Under the pieces are notes generated by a model that made no database searches, was not told the origin of the DNA, and worked only from the letters and a program-made list of their open reading frames with translations. From Luteolibacter sp. SL250 (GTDB lineage Bacteria; Verrucomicrobiota; Verrucomicrobiia; Verrucomicrobiales; Akkermansiaceae), in the NCBI RefSeq assembly GCF_026625605.1, contig NZ_CP113054.1, forward strand, positions 3,534,001-3,598,000: 64,000 nucleotides of DNA, read 5' to 3'. This document shows positions 1 through 10,030 of this stretch, one piece after another (the stretch's first letter is position 1; each line of letters starts with the position of its first letter). A program made the translations under genes and the position numbers.

Positions 1-504
1 CGCGTGGTTGAAGTTCGGGTTCATCCTGGTCCCCGCATCCAGATACCAGACGCGGGCCAGTTCCGCCGCCTTCGCCGCATAGGCTTCCTTTCCGCTGAAA
101 AAATAGGCCAGTCCCAAGGTCAACACCGCATGGTTCGTGCGCCCGAACGGGACGGAGTCGATCCCTTCGCGTGATGCGGGGTTCACCACCCCGTCCTTGC
201 GGATGTAGGGCAGTCCATCCGGCTTCTCCGGATCCGGCCACCAGTAGATGCCGAAGCTGTAGTAGTCATGCCTGTCTCCGCCGGGAGGCAGGAGCTTCTT
301 GTCCATCACGGAGGACGGGAGCATCCCCAGCGCCTTGTCCGCGGACCGGATCAGTTGGTTGACCGCCGGCTTCACCGACGGATCGCCCGCTTTCCACGCA
401 CTGAGCCTCGCTTCCAGCAGTGTGGGCGGGATGCTGAACGTGGTGGGGGCGCCGGAAACTGCCGCCATCAGGGAAATAAGAGCGGCAAAGGTGGCCTTGA
501 ACAT
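1..504 (-). CDS. Alginate lyase family protein, N-terminal part (runs off the window)
   Basis: The reading frame stays open from an ATG at 504 to the window edge, giving 168 codons of N-terminal sequence. The first 19 residues look like a signal peptide ending near VSGAP, so the protein is probably exported. The motif YYSFGIYWWPDPEKPDGLPY followed by NP, and a later NPNFNH, match the N-terminal half of the alginate lyase (PF05426-type) alpha/alpha-barrel family, which cleaves uronic-acid polysaccharides by beta-elimination. The catalytic C-terminal part lies outside the window, so substrate cannot be judged. The gene lies 49 bases downstream of the giant STAND gene on the same strand. Confidence 0.8.
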   Translation of the reverse strand, partial: MFKATFAALISLMAAVSGAPTTFSIPPTLLEARLSAWKAGDPSVKPAVNQLIRSADKALGMLPSSVMDKKLLPPGGDRHDYYSFGIYWWPDPEKPDGLPYIRKDGVVNPASREGIDSVPFGRTNHAVLTLGLAYFFSGKEAYAAKAAELARVWYLDAGTRMNPNFNHA

Positions 505-510
505 CGGATG

Positions 511-540
511 AAGAGGAAACGTCCGGAGCGCGCTCCTCTT
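511..540. promoter_or_regulatory. Inverted repeat between the STAND and alginate-lyase genes
   Basis: AAGAGGA (511-517) pairs with TCCTCTT (534-540) and encloses the palindrome GGAGCGCGCTCC (524-535). It sits just upstream of the alginate-lyase start and just downstream of the STAND stop. It could be an attenuator, an operator or a weak terminator; no T-run follows it on the minus strand. Confidence 0.3.
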
Positions 541-553
541 ATCACCCGGCCCA

Positions 554-3500
554 TCAAAGGGCGTTGCGGACCGCAGAGGAACGGTCGGGTGGTCCGCCGT
601 CTTCCCGGGCTGTCACCGCTCTTTGGAAAAGCGCGGGCCAGTTTTTCTGGTCCGCCCGCAGACGGCCTTCCGACTCCAGACGTTTCACAAGCTGCAAGGC
701 TTCGGTCAATCCGTCCGGCTCACCCCGCAGGTAAAGCGCCACGCAGAGATCCGCCTGCCACAACGCGTTGTCAGCGGACGTCGCGGCCAAGTCCCTGCTG
801 ATCGCCAGCGATTCATCCAGATAGGCGCCAGCCTGGGGATCCTTCAGGCGCGGGTCCGCCAGATGGTTCAAAATGACCGACAGATCCCGTTTCCAATTTT
901 TGTCCGAAGGCTCGGCTGCGGTCAGGTGCCGCTGGATCTGCAGCGCCTCTGTCAGACACTTCACCGCCTCAGGATATTTCCCCCGCTCAAGCAGCAACCA
1001 TCCTTCGCCCACCAATGACAGGGAAAGTGACGCGGAGGCAGGGAGATTCGCCGGATCCGCAAGCAGCCGCTTGCGTGCGATCGCGACCGATTCCGAATAA
1101 CGGGCGGCGGCCTCCGTGAACCGCCGCGATGCCATCGCCAGATGGCCCGCATGGCGATGGCAATCCGCCAGACCGCCGACGCCCCTCTGGTTCGTGGGAT
1201 CTTTCGCCAGCAGCTTTTTCCCCGATGCCATCGCATCCGTGAAAAGTTTGCGGGCATCCTTCACATCCCCCTTGGCCAGCAATGTGGTTCCGGCGTAGGT
1301 CTGGTAGTCCGCCAAGGTCTGCAGGAACTTCGGATTGGCCGCATCCGCCGTTGCCGCTTTCCTGGCGAGCTGGACCACTTCCTTGGAAAGCTCCGCGGCC
1401 TCCGTGTAGCGGCCCCGCATGTTGGAAAGGTTCGCCATCCGGTGGATCGCGATGGCGGCATTCCTCGTTACGCCGGGATTGTCCGGCTGCTCGGCCAGCT
1501 CCTTCCGCTGGAGATCCGCCGATTCACGGAACACCGCATCCGCGCCAGCCAGATCCCCCTGCGTCTGGTGATGGAGCCCCACGCGGTCCAGCGAGACACG
1601 GAACTTCGACGACCATGTGTCGTCGTCGGGCTTCGCCGCGATCATCCCGCGGACGATCTCCATCGCCTCCAGGTAATGCGTGCCGGCCTCCGCGCTCCGC
1701 CCTGTTTTGTCCAGATCATCCCCAAGCTGGTTGAGCGAATCCACCAACCCCTCCGCGAAGTCATCGTTGAAAATCCCCGACACCCGCAAGGCCCGCGCCG
1801 CTTCCAGACCCTCGCGGTCGAACTCGACCGCACGGCCGAAATCCGATGCGGACCGGTGGAACCGGGACAACTGCGAAAGCGTGCGCCAGAGCTGGATCTT
1901 CAGGAAGTCCTCCTTCGGCGCGGCCTGCACGATGCCCCTGCTGAGGGCGAGCGACTCGTCCAGCAGCTTCTCCACCTCCTCCTTCTTCCCGTTCTCAACG
2001 AGAAACCGGGCGAGATCCGCCAGTGCCTTCGCAAGCTTGTCTTTCAAGGAAGCGTCGCCCGCTTCCCTGCCCGCCATATCGCGGTAGATCGCAAGCACCT
2101 CGCGGAACAGCTTCTCAGCCTTGCCCGGTTGGCCCTTCGACTCCCAGATCGCCGCAATCTCGCTGACGGACTGCGCATAGCCATCCCTGGCCGAAACACT
2201 TTCCGGATCGGCTTCCATCAACCTCCGGCCGATGGCCATGGCCTCATTGAACGCCGCCTCCATCTCCGTCTCCCGGGACGTCTGCATGCGGATGTTGCCG
2301 AGCTGGTTGAGCGCATCGATCAGGTTCCGCTGGTCCGCGTCACCTGTCCCCTCCATCGACAGGATGTTCCGGCGCACGGCCACTCCTTCCTCCGCCACGA
2401 CGACCATCTCCTCATGGCGTTCCAGGATGCTGAGCAAGGAGACGACCATCTTCAGGCTGTCCGCCAGTTCACGCGAGGGTGCGGGATCTTCCGGCGCGCG
2501 GGCCGCCAGCTTCCGCGACAGTTCCAGCCGCCTCATGTAGGTGAGGCGGGCATCCTCGTGCCTGCCCGAAAGCCACAGCAGATCCCCCTTGTGGATGAGC
2601 TGTGTCAGGGCGATACCCGGCCACTCCTTGTCCTCCGGCTCGGTCTCCAGCAGCTTTTCAAGAAAGGCGATCTGTTCTTCACGCAGCACGAGCGCGGCCT
2701 CCTTCTGGCCCAGCTCTTCCTTCATCGACGCGTTGTGATCCAGGACATTCACCAGATCGACCCGCGACTGCCGCTTCGACGGATCGAGGGCGAGTATCGC
2801 CCGCACCGCATCCAGCGCCTCCAGATAGATCCTGCCGGACTGCTCCGCATCACCGAGACGGAAGCGGACATCAGCGACCCGATCCAGCGCCATCGCCACG
2901 TCCCGCTGCTTCTCAGCATCATCCGGCTTCGCTGCGAAAGCCTCGCGCCGCAGGGCCAGGTATTCCTCCAGCGTGTCCGCGCAGCGTTTGTAATCCGGAA
3001 CCCCGTAGAGCGACCTGGCAAGCTGGTCCAGTTGGCCCGCCAGATCCCCACGCCATCTCAGATCATCGGGCCTGTCCCGCAGCACCCGCCTCGCCACCGC
3101 CACCGCCGCATCATGGGCCTCGACCGATTCCTTGAAATTTTTGCGATTGTTGAGGGTCTTGCCGATATCCGCATAGGCGAGCATCAGATCCCGCTGCCAG
3201 GTGAGGTTCGATGGCGCTCCCTCCGCCAGGGATTTTGAGATCCCCAACGACTCCAGATAGACGGTGCGTGCTTCTTCGATTTTGCCTTCCGCCAGCAGGA
3301 GGTTCCCCAGATCGCTCACCAACACGGCGAGATCCCGCAGCAAGGTGGATTCCAGGGGACTCCGTTTGACGTGCTTCCGCTGGATACCGATCGCCTCATC
3401 CAAGGTGGCCCTACCATGCGGAAAGTCCTTCGTCTCCGTGCAGGCCCTGCCGACAGAGGACAGCGCGATGACCAGCTTCCTGTCCACCCGTGGATCACCC

Positions 3501-6500
3501 TGGGATGCGGAGGCCAGCCGCCTGCCCTCCGCCAGACATTCCTCGTAAATCTCCAGCGCATCCTCCGAAGTCCCGTGGTAATATTCCACATCCCCCCGCT
3601 GGGTGAGGGAACTCATGAGGTTCATCCCGCAGTTCACATCCAGCGGCACATCCACGACTAGCTTCCGTGCGACCAGGACAGCCTCATCCAAGGTCGCCCG
3701 GGCGGCGCCGGCCTCGCCCGCACGGCTTTGCATCGCGCCAACTTCGTTGAGCGTGTCCACCAACCCGCTGCGCCAGTTTGCCTGCGTGGGGCTGGCGGCC
3801 ACCAGTTTCCTGCGGCCCGCCAGTGACTCCATGTAGAGCCGGAGGGCCTCCGCGTTCTCGGATTTCAACCTCAGGGCGGACGCCAGTTCATCGAGAGCGA
3901 TGCAGACCAACCGCTGGTAGTCCAGTTGCTCCGGGGCGGCGGCCAGATTGCCACGGACGATGGCCAAGGATTCCTCATAAAAGGTGATCGCCTCATCGAG
4001 CCTGCCGGTCTTTTTCTGGAAAGCGGCATTCATGCTCAGCGCATTTCCCAGATCAGACTGCCACAGCAGGTTTCCCGGATCCGCCGCCACCAATACCCGG
4101 CAATGACCGACAAGTTCCTCCAGCAGCGGCTTCGCCTCTTCCAGCCTGCCCATGGCGGAAAGCGCGCCACTCGCTTTCACGAGGGCGGCGGTGAGGTCAC
4201 GGAGCGCGCTCTTGGAGCTGGTGTCCTTTTCCGACTGTTCCCTGGCGAGCATGAGTTCTTCCGTGAAATATCCGGAGGCGGCCTCCACCTCCCCGGAGAG
4301 CATCCGGATGGAACCACACCGTTCCAACGCGACTTTCACGAGCCGCTCGATGTCCAGGTTCCCCGGATCCGCCTGCATCAGCTTCCTGGCCAGCGCGAGC
4401 GCCTTGTCATACTGTTCCCGCGCCTCCGCCAGCTTTCCCGCGGTGCTCTGGATATCCGCCAGATTCGACATGCCTCCGGCATGATCCCTCTGCCATACGG
4501 CGTGGTCCGGATAGGCTTCCACCAGTTTCCCGAAGATGTTCACCGCCTCCCTGCCGAGGGCCTCAGCCTCCTCCAGCTTCCCGGTGGGAACGATGGCGGT
4601 GGAAAGATAGACCAGTGACCAGGCGAGTTCATTGTGCCGCGGGTTGTTCAGCGGGTTCGCCTCCACCATCGAGCGGCTGGTTTCCAGCGCCTCGCGCAGC
4701 AACCGCTCCCCTTCCGGCTGGTTGCCCATTCCGATGAGGATCCGGGAGCACAGGTTGAGGCATTCGCGGTAGTTGCTGCGGATCGCTTCGTTGCCGGATT
4801 TCCCCTCCACCTGCTTCCGGGCGATCTCCAGTGCCTCCCTGGCCGAGCGCAGCGCTTCTTCAGAACGCCCCATCGCCTGCTCTGAGCCGCTGACCAACCG
4901 CAGCGAATCCACGAGGTTCGTCGTCCAGGTGCTGTCCTCCGGGTTCAACGCGACGAGCTCCCGCGACAGCGCGAGCGATTCCTCATAGACCGCCTTCCCT
5001 TCCCGCAGCTTCCCCTGCAGATCATAGACCAGGCCCAGACGGGTCAGGGATTCGAGCAGGTCTTTCTTCCAGTTCGAGTTGGAGGGATCCTGCGCCACCA
5101 GCACCCTGATGATCCCATGGGCTTCCTGATAGAGGCCGAGCGACTCCTGCAGGTTTCCGCGGGACTTCCGCAGGAACGCCAGCTTGCCCAGCGAAAACCA
5201 GACATCCCGCTGCAGGCTCGCGTTCAATGGATCATCCTTCAGAAGCTCCCGCCGATATTTCAGAGCATCCGCCAGATGATGGTCCGCCTCTTCCATCATC
5301 CCTTGGACGACGTAAGCATCCCCGAGGTTGCCGAGAGCCATCGCATAGTCCGACTTCCGGCTGGGTATGCTTTCGTAGTTGAAGAGCTTCTCCCGGAGGA
5401 ACAGTGCCTCCTCATAGAGTGAGGTTGCCTCGACGATGCCACCCTGCGACTCCCGGGCATTCGCGAGCGAATTCAGTGAGATGGCCAGGCGTGAATGCGC
5501 TTCGAAGTGGGTGGGATTCTCCTTCGTCAGACGCCGGTCCAGCGCGAGCGCCTCCTCATAGGAAGCGATGGCGAGGGGCAGCCGGCCGCTCCGCTCCAGC
5601 ACGCCGCCGAGCTTCGCCAGCGAGACACTGAGGAACAACTTCGCACTGAGGCTTTCCGGCTCCAGCTCGATCAGCTTGTGGTTCAGCTCAAGCGCCTGCC
5701 GGAGCAACGCCTCGGATGCCTCCGTGTCACCGCGGGCCAGCAACAGGTCACCACGGCTGTGGAGCGCGGCCATGAAATTTTCGAGCTGCTTGGGATTCGA
5801 GTCATCCACCCCCAGCTCGGCATAGTAGTCGGTCACCATCTGCTGCACGTCCGCGACGATGTCGAGGCGGCCGATGGGAGCCAGCTTGTCGCGCAGGCCG
5901 AACACCATGAGGCCCATGACATCCTCCGCCTTGTTCCGGCTGAGGATCGCCGTTTGCTCCTGCTTCCGCGCATACCAACCCGCGAAACCGGCCCCGACGG
6001 CCAGCAACGCGAACACGACGGCGGCCCCTTGGAAAAACCGCAGCTTGCCCTTCGCCCGGCGGCTGGAGAGACGGAGGAAATCACGCTCTTCATCCTCCAG
6101 CGGGAAGATGCTCCGTTCCCCCACGCGCTGGGCTTCGGCGAGGCGGGCCTCGCTGAGGAGATAGCTCTTCTGCTTTCCGTTCTCCGTCCAGAGCTGGGCC
6201 TGTTCGCGGAGGCGCTGCCGTGCAAGGAGATCCCCACGGTGCGCGTCCACCCAGCCGGAGAGTTCATCCCAATGGCTGATGAGGGATTCGTGGACCAGCG
6301 TGACAACCGCGCGTCCCTGTTCCTCATCCGTGACGAGGAGATGGGCGGAAAGGAAAGCGTCGATGAAGGCGGCTCCCGCGGGTTCCCCGCGCAGCGCATC
6401 GAGCGGAGCCCGCTGGCGGACGACGGTGCCGCGGGCGATGTCCACCCGCACCAGCGACGCGAACATGAGGTGGCGCGTCTCCCGCGCGGCGGCGTCCAGC

Positions 6501-8110
6501 GAGGCATAGACATCATTCGCACGGTGGGCGATCGCGCCTTTCAGGCCACCGAAGGAGGCGTAGGAATCCCAGACCAGCAGTGATCCACTACGTTCATCGT
6601 AGAGACGCTGGAGGGTGAACTCCAGCAGCGGCAGCGCGTCCGCGCTGGCCTCCGCGTCCGCGAGGATCTGCTCGTCCAGGTATTCGGACTTCGCCCGTTC
6701 GCCGGAGACGGTGACCTCGCCCAGCCGCCGCTGGTAGTCCAGCCGTGCGGCCAGCGCGGGAAAGCGGATGATCTCGCGCAGCGACTGGCGGTCCGGCGGG
6801 GACAGGATGTAGCCGCCGTCCTTCCCCACCAGGGCACGCAGCGCGGGTTCCTCCGCGATGCGCGGGAAATACTCGCTGCGCATGGTGGCCACCACCCATA
6901 CCCGGCCCGTGGCCGTCCACTCCGCCAGCGTGCGGAAGAACGCGTCCCGTTCCTCCGCGGTGATCCCCGGCGTGGTGAACGCTTCCTCAAGCTGGTCGAT
7001 CTGCACCAGCAGGTGGCGGTCCAGCCTTTCCAGCAGGGCCGCCAGCTTTCCGGCGGCAGCTTCCCTCGTGTCCTCCCCACTGAGGTCCGCGACCATGTCC
7101 TCCGGCGCGGGCCAGACCTCCGCTGCCTCCGCCAGCCGTGCGAGCGGCAGCTCCGGATTCCGACGGATCGTCTCCGCCTCCTCCGTGGTGGGCGGTTTGA
7201 AAAGGATCTCCGCCAGCCGCAGCAGCAGTGATCCCTCACCCAGCGCGGGCTGCATGGACACGCTGCGCCAGCCCTGCATGTCATCCAGCGCGCCACCCGG
7301 ACGGGTGAGCACGGGAGCCAGTCCGGCCCGCATCAGCGAGCTTTTACCATAGCCGCTCGCCCCGTAGATGAGCACAAAGGGCAGGCCGCGCTCCGCACGG
7401 GTCCGGAGGATGTCCTGCAGTTCCAGGATCTCCCGGTTCCGCCCGAAGTAACGGTCGCTGTCCTCGAAAGCGAACGGTTGCAGGCCCTTGAACGGAGAGC
7501 CGGAGATCGGCGGCGGCTCGAAGCCCGGCTTGAGCGACGGGATCTTCCGCAGGATCAGCTCCTCCAGATTCGCCGCCAGCTTCGCCTCGAAATCCTCCAC
7601 GGTGCCGTAAAGGGAGACCGGCCGCTTGATGGTGCCGTCGGGAAAGAAATAGTTCTCCGTCAGATAAGCGTCCAATTTCCGGCCCTGGTCCAGCGCCACG
7701 GCCGCCTGCTCCGGGTTCTCCGGCACCGGTCGCGGGCGGGTGCCACGGTAGATGATGATGTCCGGCTTCGGGTCCGCGGGATCAGACGCATCGAAGGCGG
7801 AAAACGCCTCTTCCAGTTCCCAGCTCGTGCCGGTCAGCGGCTCACCGCCACCGGGCCGCTGGAACTTCGCCGGCAACGGGCTGCCGATGCGCGACCATAG
7901 GATGCCGATGAGGATGTCGCAGTTCCCCGGGTTCACCAGCTCGTCCTGGTAGTGGGCGGTGGAGCGCACCACCTTCTCCTCCCAGAACACGTCGTCCAGC
8001 CGGACGAACGACCAATACTTCCCCTGCAGCCGCTCGATCACCCGTCCCGCCGCCTGGCGTTCCTCACCCACATCCCCCGGGCTGCTGACAAAGATGCGGA
8101 TCGTCTGCAT
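554..8110 (-). CDS. Giant DUF4062 - STAND NTPase - TM - TPR repeat protein (2518 aa)
   Basis: Residues 1 to about 190 form a DUF4062-type domain with the typical opening IRIFVSSPGDVGEER. A short SPFKGLQPF linker and YFGR motif introduce an nSTAND1-type P-loop NTPase, with Walker A GASGYGKSS at about 250-258 and Walker B-like LLVQIDQLEE at about 367-376. A hydrophobic segment at about 691-713 looks membrane-spanning. From about 770 to the C-terminus there are roughly 35 TPR-like units of about 48 residues, each with a YEEALALxRxL-like helix and a DPxxxxWxxDL-like turn. STAND proteins act as switches in which sensor repeats trigger NTP-dependent oligomerisation and release an N-terminal effector; many serve in antiphage or programmed-death systems. 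That role here is inference. No partner gene is adjacent except the partial alginate lyase gene. Confidence 0.85.
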   Translation of the reverse strand: MQTIRIFVSSPGDVGEERQAAGRVIERLQGKYWSFVRLDDVFWEEKVVRSTAHYQDELVNPGNCDILIGILWSRIGSPLPAKFQRPGGGEPLTGTSWELEEAFSAFDASDPADPKPDIIIYRGTRPRPVPENPEQAAVALDQGRKLDAYLTENYFFPDGTIKRPVSLYGTVEDFEAKLAANLEELILRKIPSLKPGFEPPPISGSPFKGLQPFAFEDSDRYFGRNREILELQDILRTRAERGLPFVLIYGASGYGKSSLMRAGLAPVLTRPGGALDDMQGWRSVSMQPALGEGSLLLRLAEILFKPPTTEEAETIRRNPELPLARLAEAAEVWPAPEDMVADLSGEDTREAAAGKLAALLERLDRHLLVQIDQLEEAFTTPGITAEERDAFFRTLAEWTATGRVWVVATMRSEYFPRIAEEPALRALVGKDGGYILSPPDRQSLREIIRFPALAARLDYQRRLGEVTVSGERAKSEYLDEQILADAEASADALPLLEFTLQRLYDERSGSLLVWDSYASFGGLKGAIAHRANDVYASLDAAARETRHLMFASLVRVDIARGTVVRQRAPLDALRGEPAGAAFIDAFLSAHLLVTDEEQGRAVVTLVHESLISHWDELSGWVDAHRGDLLARQRLREQAQLWTENGKQKSYLLSEARLAEAQRVGERSIFPLEDEERDFLRLSSRRAKGKLRFFQGAAVVFALLAVGAGFAGWYARKQEQTAILSRNKAEDVMGLMVFGLRDKLAPIGRLDIVADVQQMVTDYYAELGVDDSNPKQLENFMAALHSRGDLLLARGDTEASEALLRQALELNHKLIELEPESLSAKLFLSVSLAKLGGVLERSGRLPLAIASYEEALALDRRLTKENPTHFEAHSRLAISLNSLANARESQGGIVEATSLYEEALFLREKLFNYESIPSRKSDYAMALGNLGDAYVVQGMMEEADHHLADALKYRRELLKDDPLNASLQRDVWFSLGKLAFLRKSRGNLQESLGLYQEAHGIIRVLVAQDPSNSNWKKDLLESLTRLGLVYDLQGKLREGKAVYEESLALSRELVALNPEDSTWTTNLVDSLRLVSGSEQAMGRSEEALRSAREALEIARKQVEGKSGNEAIRSNYRECLNLCSRILIGMGNQPEGERLLREALETSRSMVEANPLNNPRHNELAWSLVYLSTAIVPTGKLEEAEALGREAVNIFGKLVEAYPDHAVWQRDHAGGMSNLADIQSTAGKLAEAREQYDKALALARKLMQADPGNLDIERLVKVALERCGSIRMLSGEVEAASGYFTEELMLAREQSEKDTSSKSALRDLTAALVKASGALSAMGRLEEAKPLLEELVGHCRVLVAADPGNLLWQSDLGNALSMNAAFQKKTGRLDEAITFYEESLAIVRGNLAAAPEQLDYQRLVCIALDELASALRLKSENAEALRLYMESLAGRRKLVAASPTQANWRSGLVDTLNEVGAMQSRAGEAGAARATLDEAVLVARKLVVDVPLDVNCGMNLMSSLTQRGDVEYYHGTSEDALEIYEECLAEGRRLASASQGDPRVDRKLVIALSSVGRACTETKDFPHGRATLDEAIGIQRKHVKRSPLESTLLRDLAVLVSDLGNLLLAEGKIEEARTVYLESLGISKSLAEGAPSNLTWQRDLMLAYADIGKTLNNRKNFKESVEAHDAAVAVARRVLRDRPDDLRWRGDLAGQLDQLARSLYGVPDYKRCADTLEEYLALRREAFAAKPDDAEKQRDVAMALDRVADVRFRLGDAEQSGRIYLEALDAVRAILALDPSKRQSRVDLVNVLDHNASMKEELGQKEAALVLREEQIAFLEKLLETEPEDKEWPGIALTQLIHKGDLLWLSGRHEDARLTYMRRLELSRKLAARAPEDPAPSRELADSLKMVVSLLSILERHEEMVVVAEEGVAVRRNILSMEGTGDADQRNLIDALNQLGNIRMQTSRETEMEAAFNEAMAIGRRLMEADPESVSARDGYAQSVSEIAAIWESKGQPGKAEKLFREVLAIYRDMAGREAGDASLKDKLAKALADLARFLVENGKKEEVEKLLDESLALSRGIVQAAPKEDFLKIQLWRTLSQLSRFHRSASDFGRAVEFDREGLEAARALRVSGIFNDDFAEGLVDSLNQLGDDLDKTGRSAEAGTHYLEAMEIVRGMIAAKPDDDTWSSKFRVSLDRVGLHHQTQGDLAGADAVFRESADLQRKELAEQPDNPGVTRNAAIAIHRMANLSNMRGRYTEAAELSKEVVQLARKAATADAANPKFLQTLADYQTYAGTTLLAKGDVKDARKLFTDAMASGKKLLAKDPTNQRGVGGLADCHRHAGHLAMASRRFTEAAARYSESVAIARKRLLADPANLPASASLSLSLVGEGWLLLERGKYPEAVKCLTEALQIQRHLTAAEPSDKNWKRDLSVILNHLADPRLKDPQAGAYLDESLAISRDLAATSADNALWQADLCVALYLRGEPDGLTEALQLVKRLESEGRLRADQKNWPALFQRAVTAREDGGPPDRSSAVRNAL

Positions 8111-8240
8111 GGGGCGGGCGCGCCCCTCATACCGGGGGACGCGCTTTCATACTATGCTGGCGCGTATTGCACAATGATTTCGCTGATGCCATGAAAGTGG
8201 AAATCAAAGGAAAGGAACCGCGAATCCAACGAATCCTTTC

Positions 8241-8534
8241 CTATTCGCCGGACTCGCTGGATTGGTGATTCCAATATCTTTGACCGAAGCATCTGAACGA
8301 GGAAGGCGGAAGTTCAAACCAAGCACAACAGAACGCGAAGGCTTTCGGTTGGAGGCTGCGGATGTTTTTCACCAACTCGGCGAGTGCGGGCTTCCCGTAG
8401 TGGGCAACCAGCGTCTTCCAGTCGCTCCATCGCCCGTATTCGAGAACGCGCTGCGCGAGCCACACTCCATGCTTGGATGGATCGACCGTGTTGCGATCGA
8501 CATCCCAGAATAAATGGTCCGACAGCGATTCCAT
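8241..8534 (-). CDS. DUF6922-type small protein
   Basis: This 97-residue protein carries the pattern FWDVD, VD-x2-KH, WLAQRVLEYG, DW, YG and WFELPPSSFRC seen in the DUF6922 family of small bacterial proteins. Members often sit upstream of a nucleotidyltransferase AbiEii-like toxin gene, where an antitoxin role has been suggested. Here no such partner is present: downstream on this strand is the promoter-side of the STAND gene, and upstream is lysA, 39 bases away. It may be an orphan left from a toxin-antitoxin pair. The function is unproven. Confidence 0.65.
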   Translation of the reverse strand: MESLSDHLFWDVDRNTVDPSKHGVWLAQRVLEYGRWSDWKTLVAHYGKPALAELVKNIRSLQPKAFAFCCAWFELPPSSFRCFGQRYWNHQSSESGE

Positions 8535-8573
8535 CAGAGCCTACTCTATTTGCGGTGCCCCCCGGACGGAAGC

Positions 8574-9872
8574 TCAAAGCTCCCCGGCGATGACATCCTC
8601 CAGCGTCTGGCGCTTGCGGATGACGGTGGCGGTGCCGCCTTCGACGAGGATCTCCGCAGGCAGCGGGCGGGAATTGTAGTTCGACGCCATGGCGAAGCCG
8701 TAGGCACCGGCGGACATCAGGGCGATGTGGTCGCCGGGGTTGAAGTCCGGCAGCTCCCGGTCCTGGCAGAAGAAGTCGCCGCTCTCGCAAATGGGGCCGA
8801 CGACATCGACCTTCACGCGCTCCGCGGAGGCGGGCTCGTTGAGTGGGACGATCTCGTGGTGGCCTTCATACAGCGCGGGGCGGATGAGGTCGTTCATGCC
8901 GGCATCGACGATCTTGAAGGTCTTCGCGGAACCTTTCTTCTCGTAGAGGCACTTCGTGATGAGCACGCCGGCGTTGCCGACGATGTAGCGGCCCGGCTCG
9001 AGCAGGATCTTGAGGCCCAGGTCCTTCAGGCGCGGGACGAGCTCCTTGCCGTAGCGCTCGATGGTGAGCGGACGCTCCTCCTCCGGCTGGGCGGCCCACC
9101 AGTCAACGGAGCCGGATTCCAGCGAGTCCTTGTAGATGATGCCGATGCCACCGCCGATGGACCAGAACTCGATGCCGTACTTGGCCTTCAGTTCCAGAAC
9201 GAGCGGGATGACCTTTTCCACGGCCTCGATGAAAGGCGCGATGGAGGTGAGCTGGGAGCCGATGTGCATCTGCAGGCCGCGCAGCTTGATGTTCGGCAGT
9301 TCCGCGGCGGCGCGGGCGTAGAGGCCGGAGATGGCCTCGAAATCGACGCCGAACTTGTTCTCCGACTTGCCGGTGGAAATGTATTTGTGGGTCTTCGCGT
9401 CCACGTTCGGGTTCACGCGGACCGCCGCGGGGGCGATGAGGTTCAGCTCGCCAGCCACCTGGTTGAGGTAGCGCAGCTCTTCCTCACTCTCGACGTTGAA
9501 GGAGTAGATGCCCTGCTCCAGCGCGTAGACGATCTCCTCGCGGGTCTTGCCGACACCGGCGAAGGTGCAGTGGGCCGGGTCACCGCCCGCCTTGATCACA
9601 CGGAAAAGCTCACCGCCGGAGACGATGTCGAAGCCCGCCCCGTGGGTGGCGAGCAGGCGCAGCACGGAAAGGTTCGAGTTCGCCTTCACGGCGTATGCCA
9701 CCTCGTGGTCCACGCCTTCCATGGCCTTGTCCAGGCGCTGGAAGTGATCGACGATGGTGCCCGCGGAATAGACGTAGAGCGGGGTGCCGTATTCCTCCGC
9801 AAGGGCGGAAAGTTGGACGTCTTCGCAGGAAAGGGAACCGTTTTTGTAGGAAAAGCCGTGCATGGCGGGCAT
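8574..9872 (-). CDS. lysA: Diaminopimelate decarboxylase
   Basis: PLP-dependent enzyme that decarboxylates meso-diaminopimelate to L-lysine, the last step of lysine synthesis. The PLP-lysine motif AYAVKANSN lies about 60 residues in, followed by FDIVSGGEL. The glycine-rich SIGGGIGI and EPGRYIVGNAG motifs and the C-terminal CESGDFF segment are all present, as expected for the alanine-racemase-like fold III family. The start at 9872 (MPAMHGF) gives 432 residues; an ATG at 9863 gives 429, and both fit the family. The frame continues to 10169 but would then overlap the divergent fdhD gene, so that extension is rejected. The gene stands alone; dapF and dapB are elsewhere in the window. Confidence 0.95.
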   Translation of the reverse strand: MPAMHGFSYKNGSLSCEDVQLSALAEEYGTPLYVYSAGTIVDHFQRLDKAMEGVDHEVAYAVKANSNLSVLRLLATHGAGFDIVSGGELFRVIKAGGDPAHCTFAGVGKTREEIVYALEQGIYSFNVESEEELRYLNQVAGELNLIAPAAVRVNPNVDAKTHKYISTGKSENKFGVDFEAISGLYARAAAELPNIKLRGLQMHIGSQLTSIAPFIEAVEKVIPLVLELKAKYGIEFWSIGGGIGIIYKDSLESGSVDWWAAQPEEERPLTIERYGKELVPRLKDLGLKILLEPGRYIVGNAGVLITKCLYEKKGSAKTFKIVDAGMNDLIRPALYEGHHEIVPLNEPASAERVKVDVVGPICESGDFFCQDRELPDFNPGDHIALMSAGAYGFAMASNYNSRPLPAEILVEGGTATVIRKRQTLEDVIAGEL

Positions 9873-10030
9873 GGAGGTAGCCGCACCCGCCCCTTGCGTA
9901 AAGCCAAGAATGACCACCGGAAGACGACCTCCATGGATCCCGCCACCCTTGACAGACATCCGTTCGAAACTCCGGAACATCCTGTTTGTAAGCCCTTGCC
10001 CACATACTGCCGCCATTGCACGCTCCGGTG

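Noticed and set aside
1142-3238. Long open frame on the plus strand inside the STAND gene
   Set aside because: It is antisense to a real gene with clear domains; it has no recognised motif and its composition follows the opposite frame.
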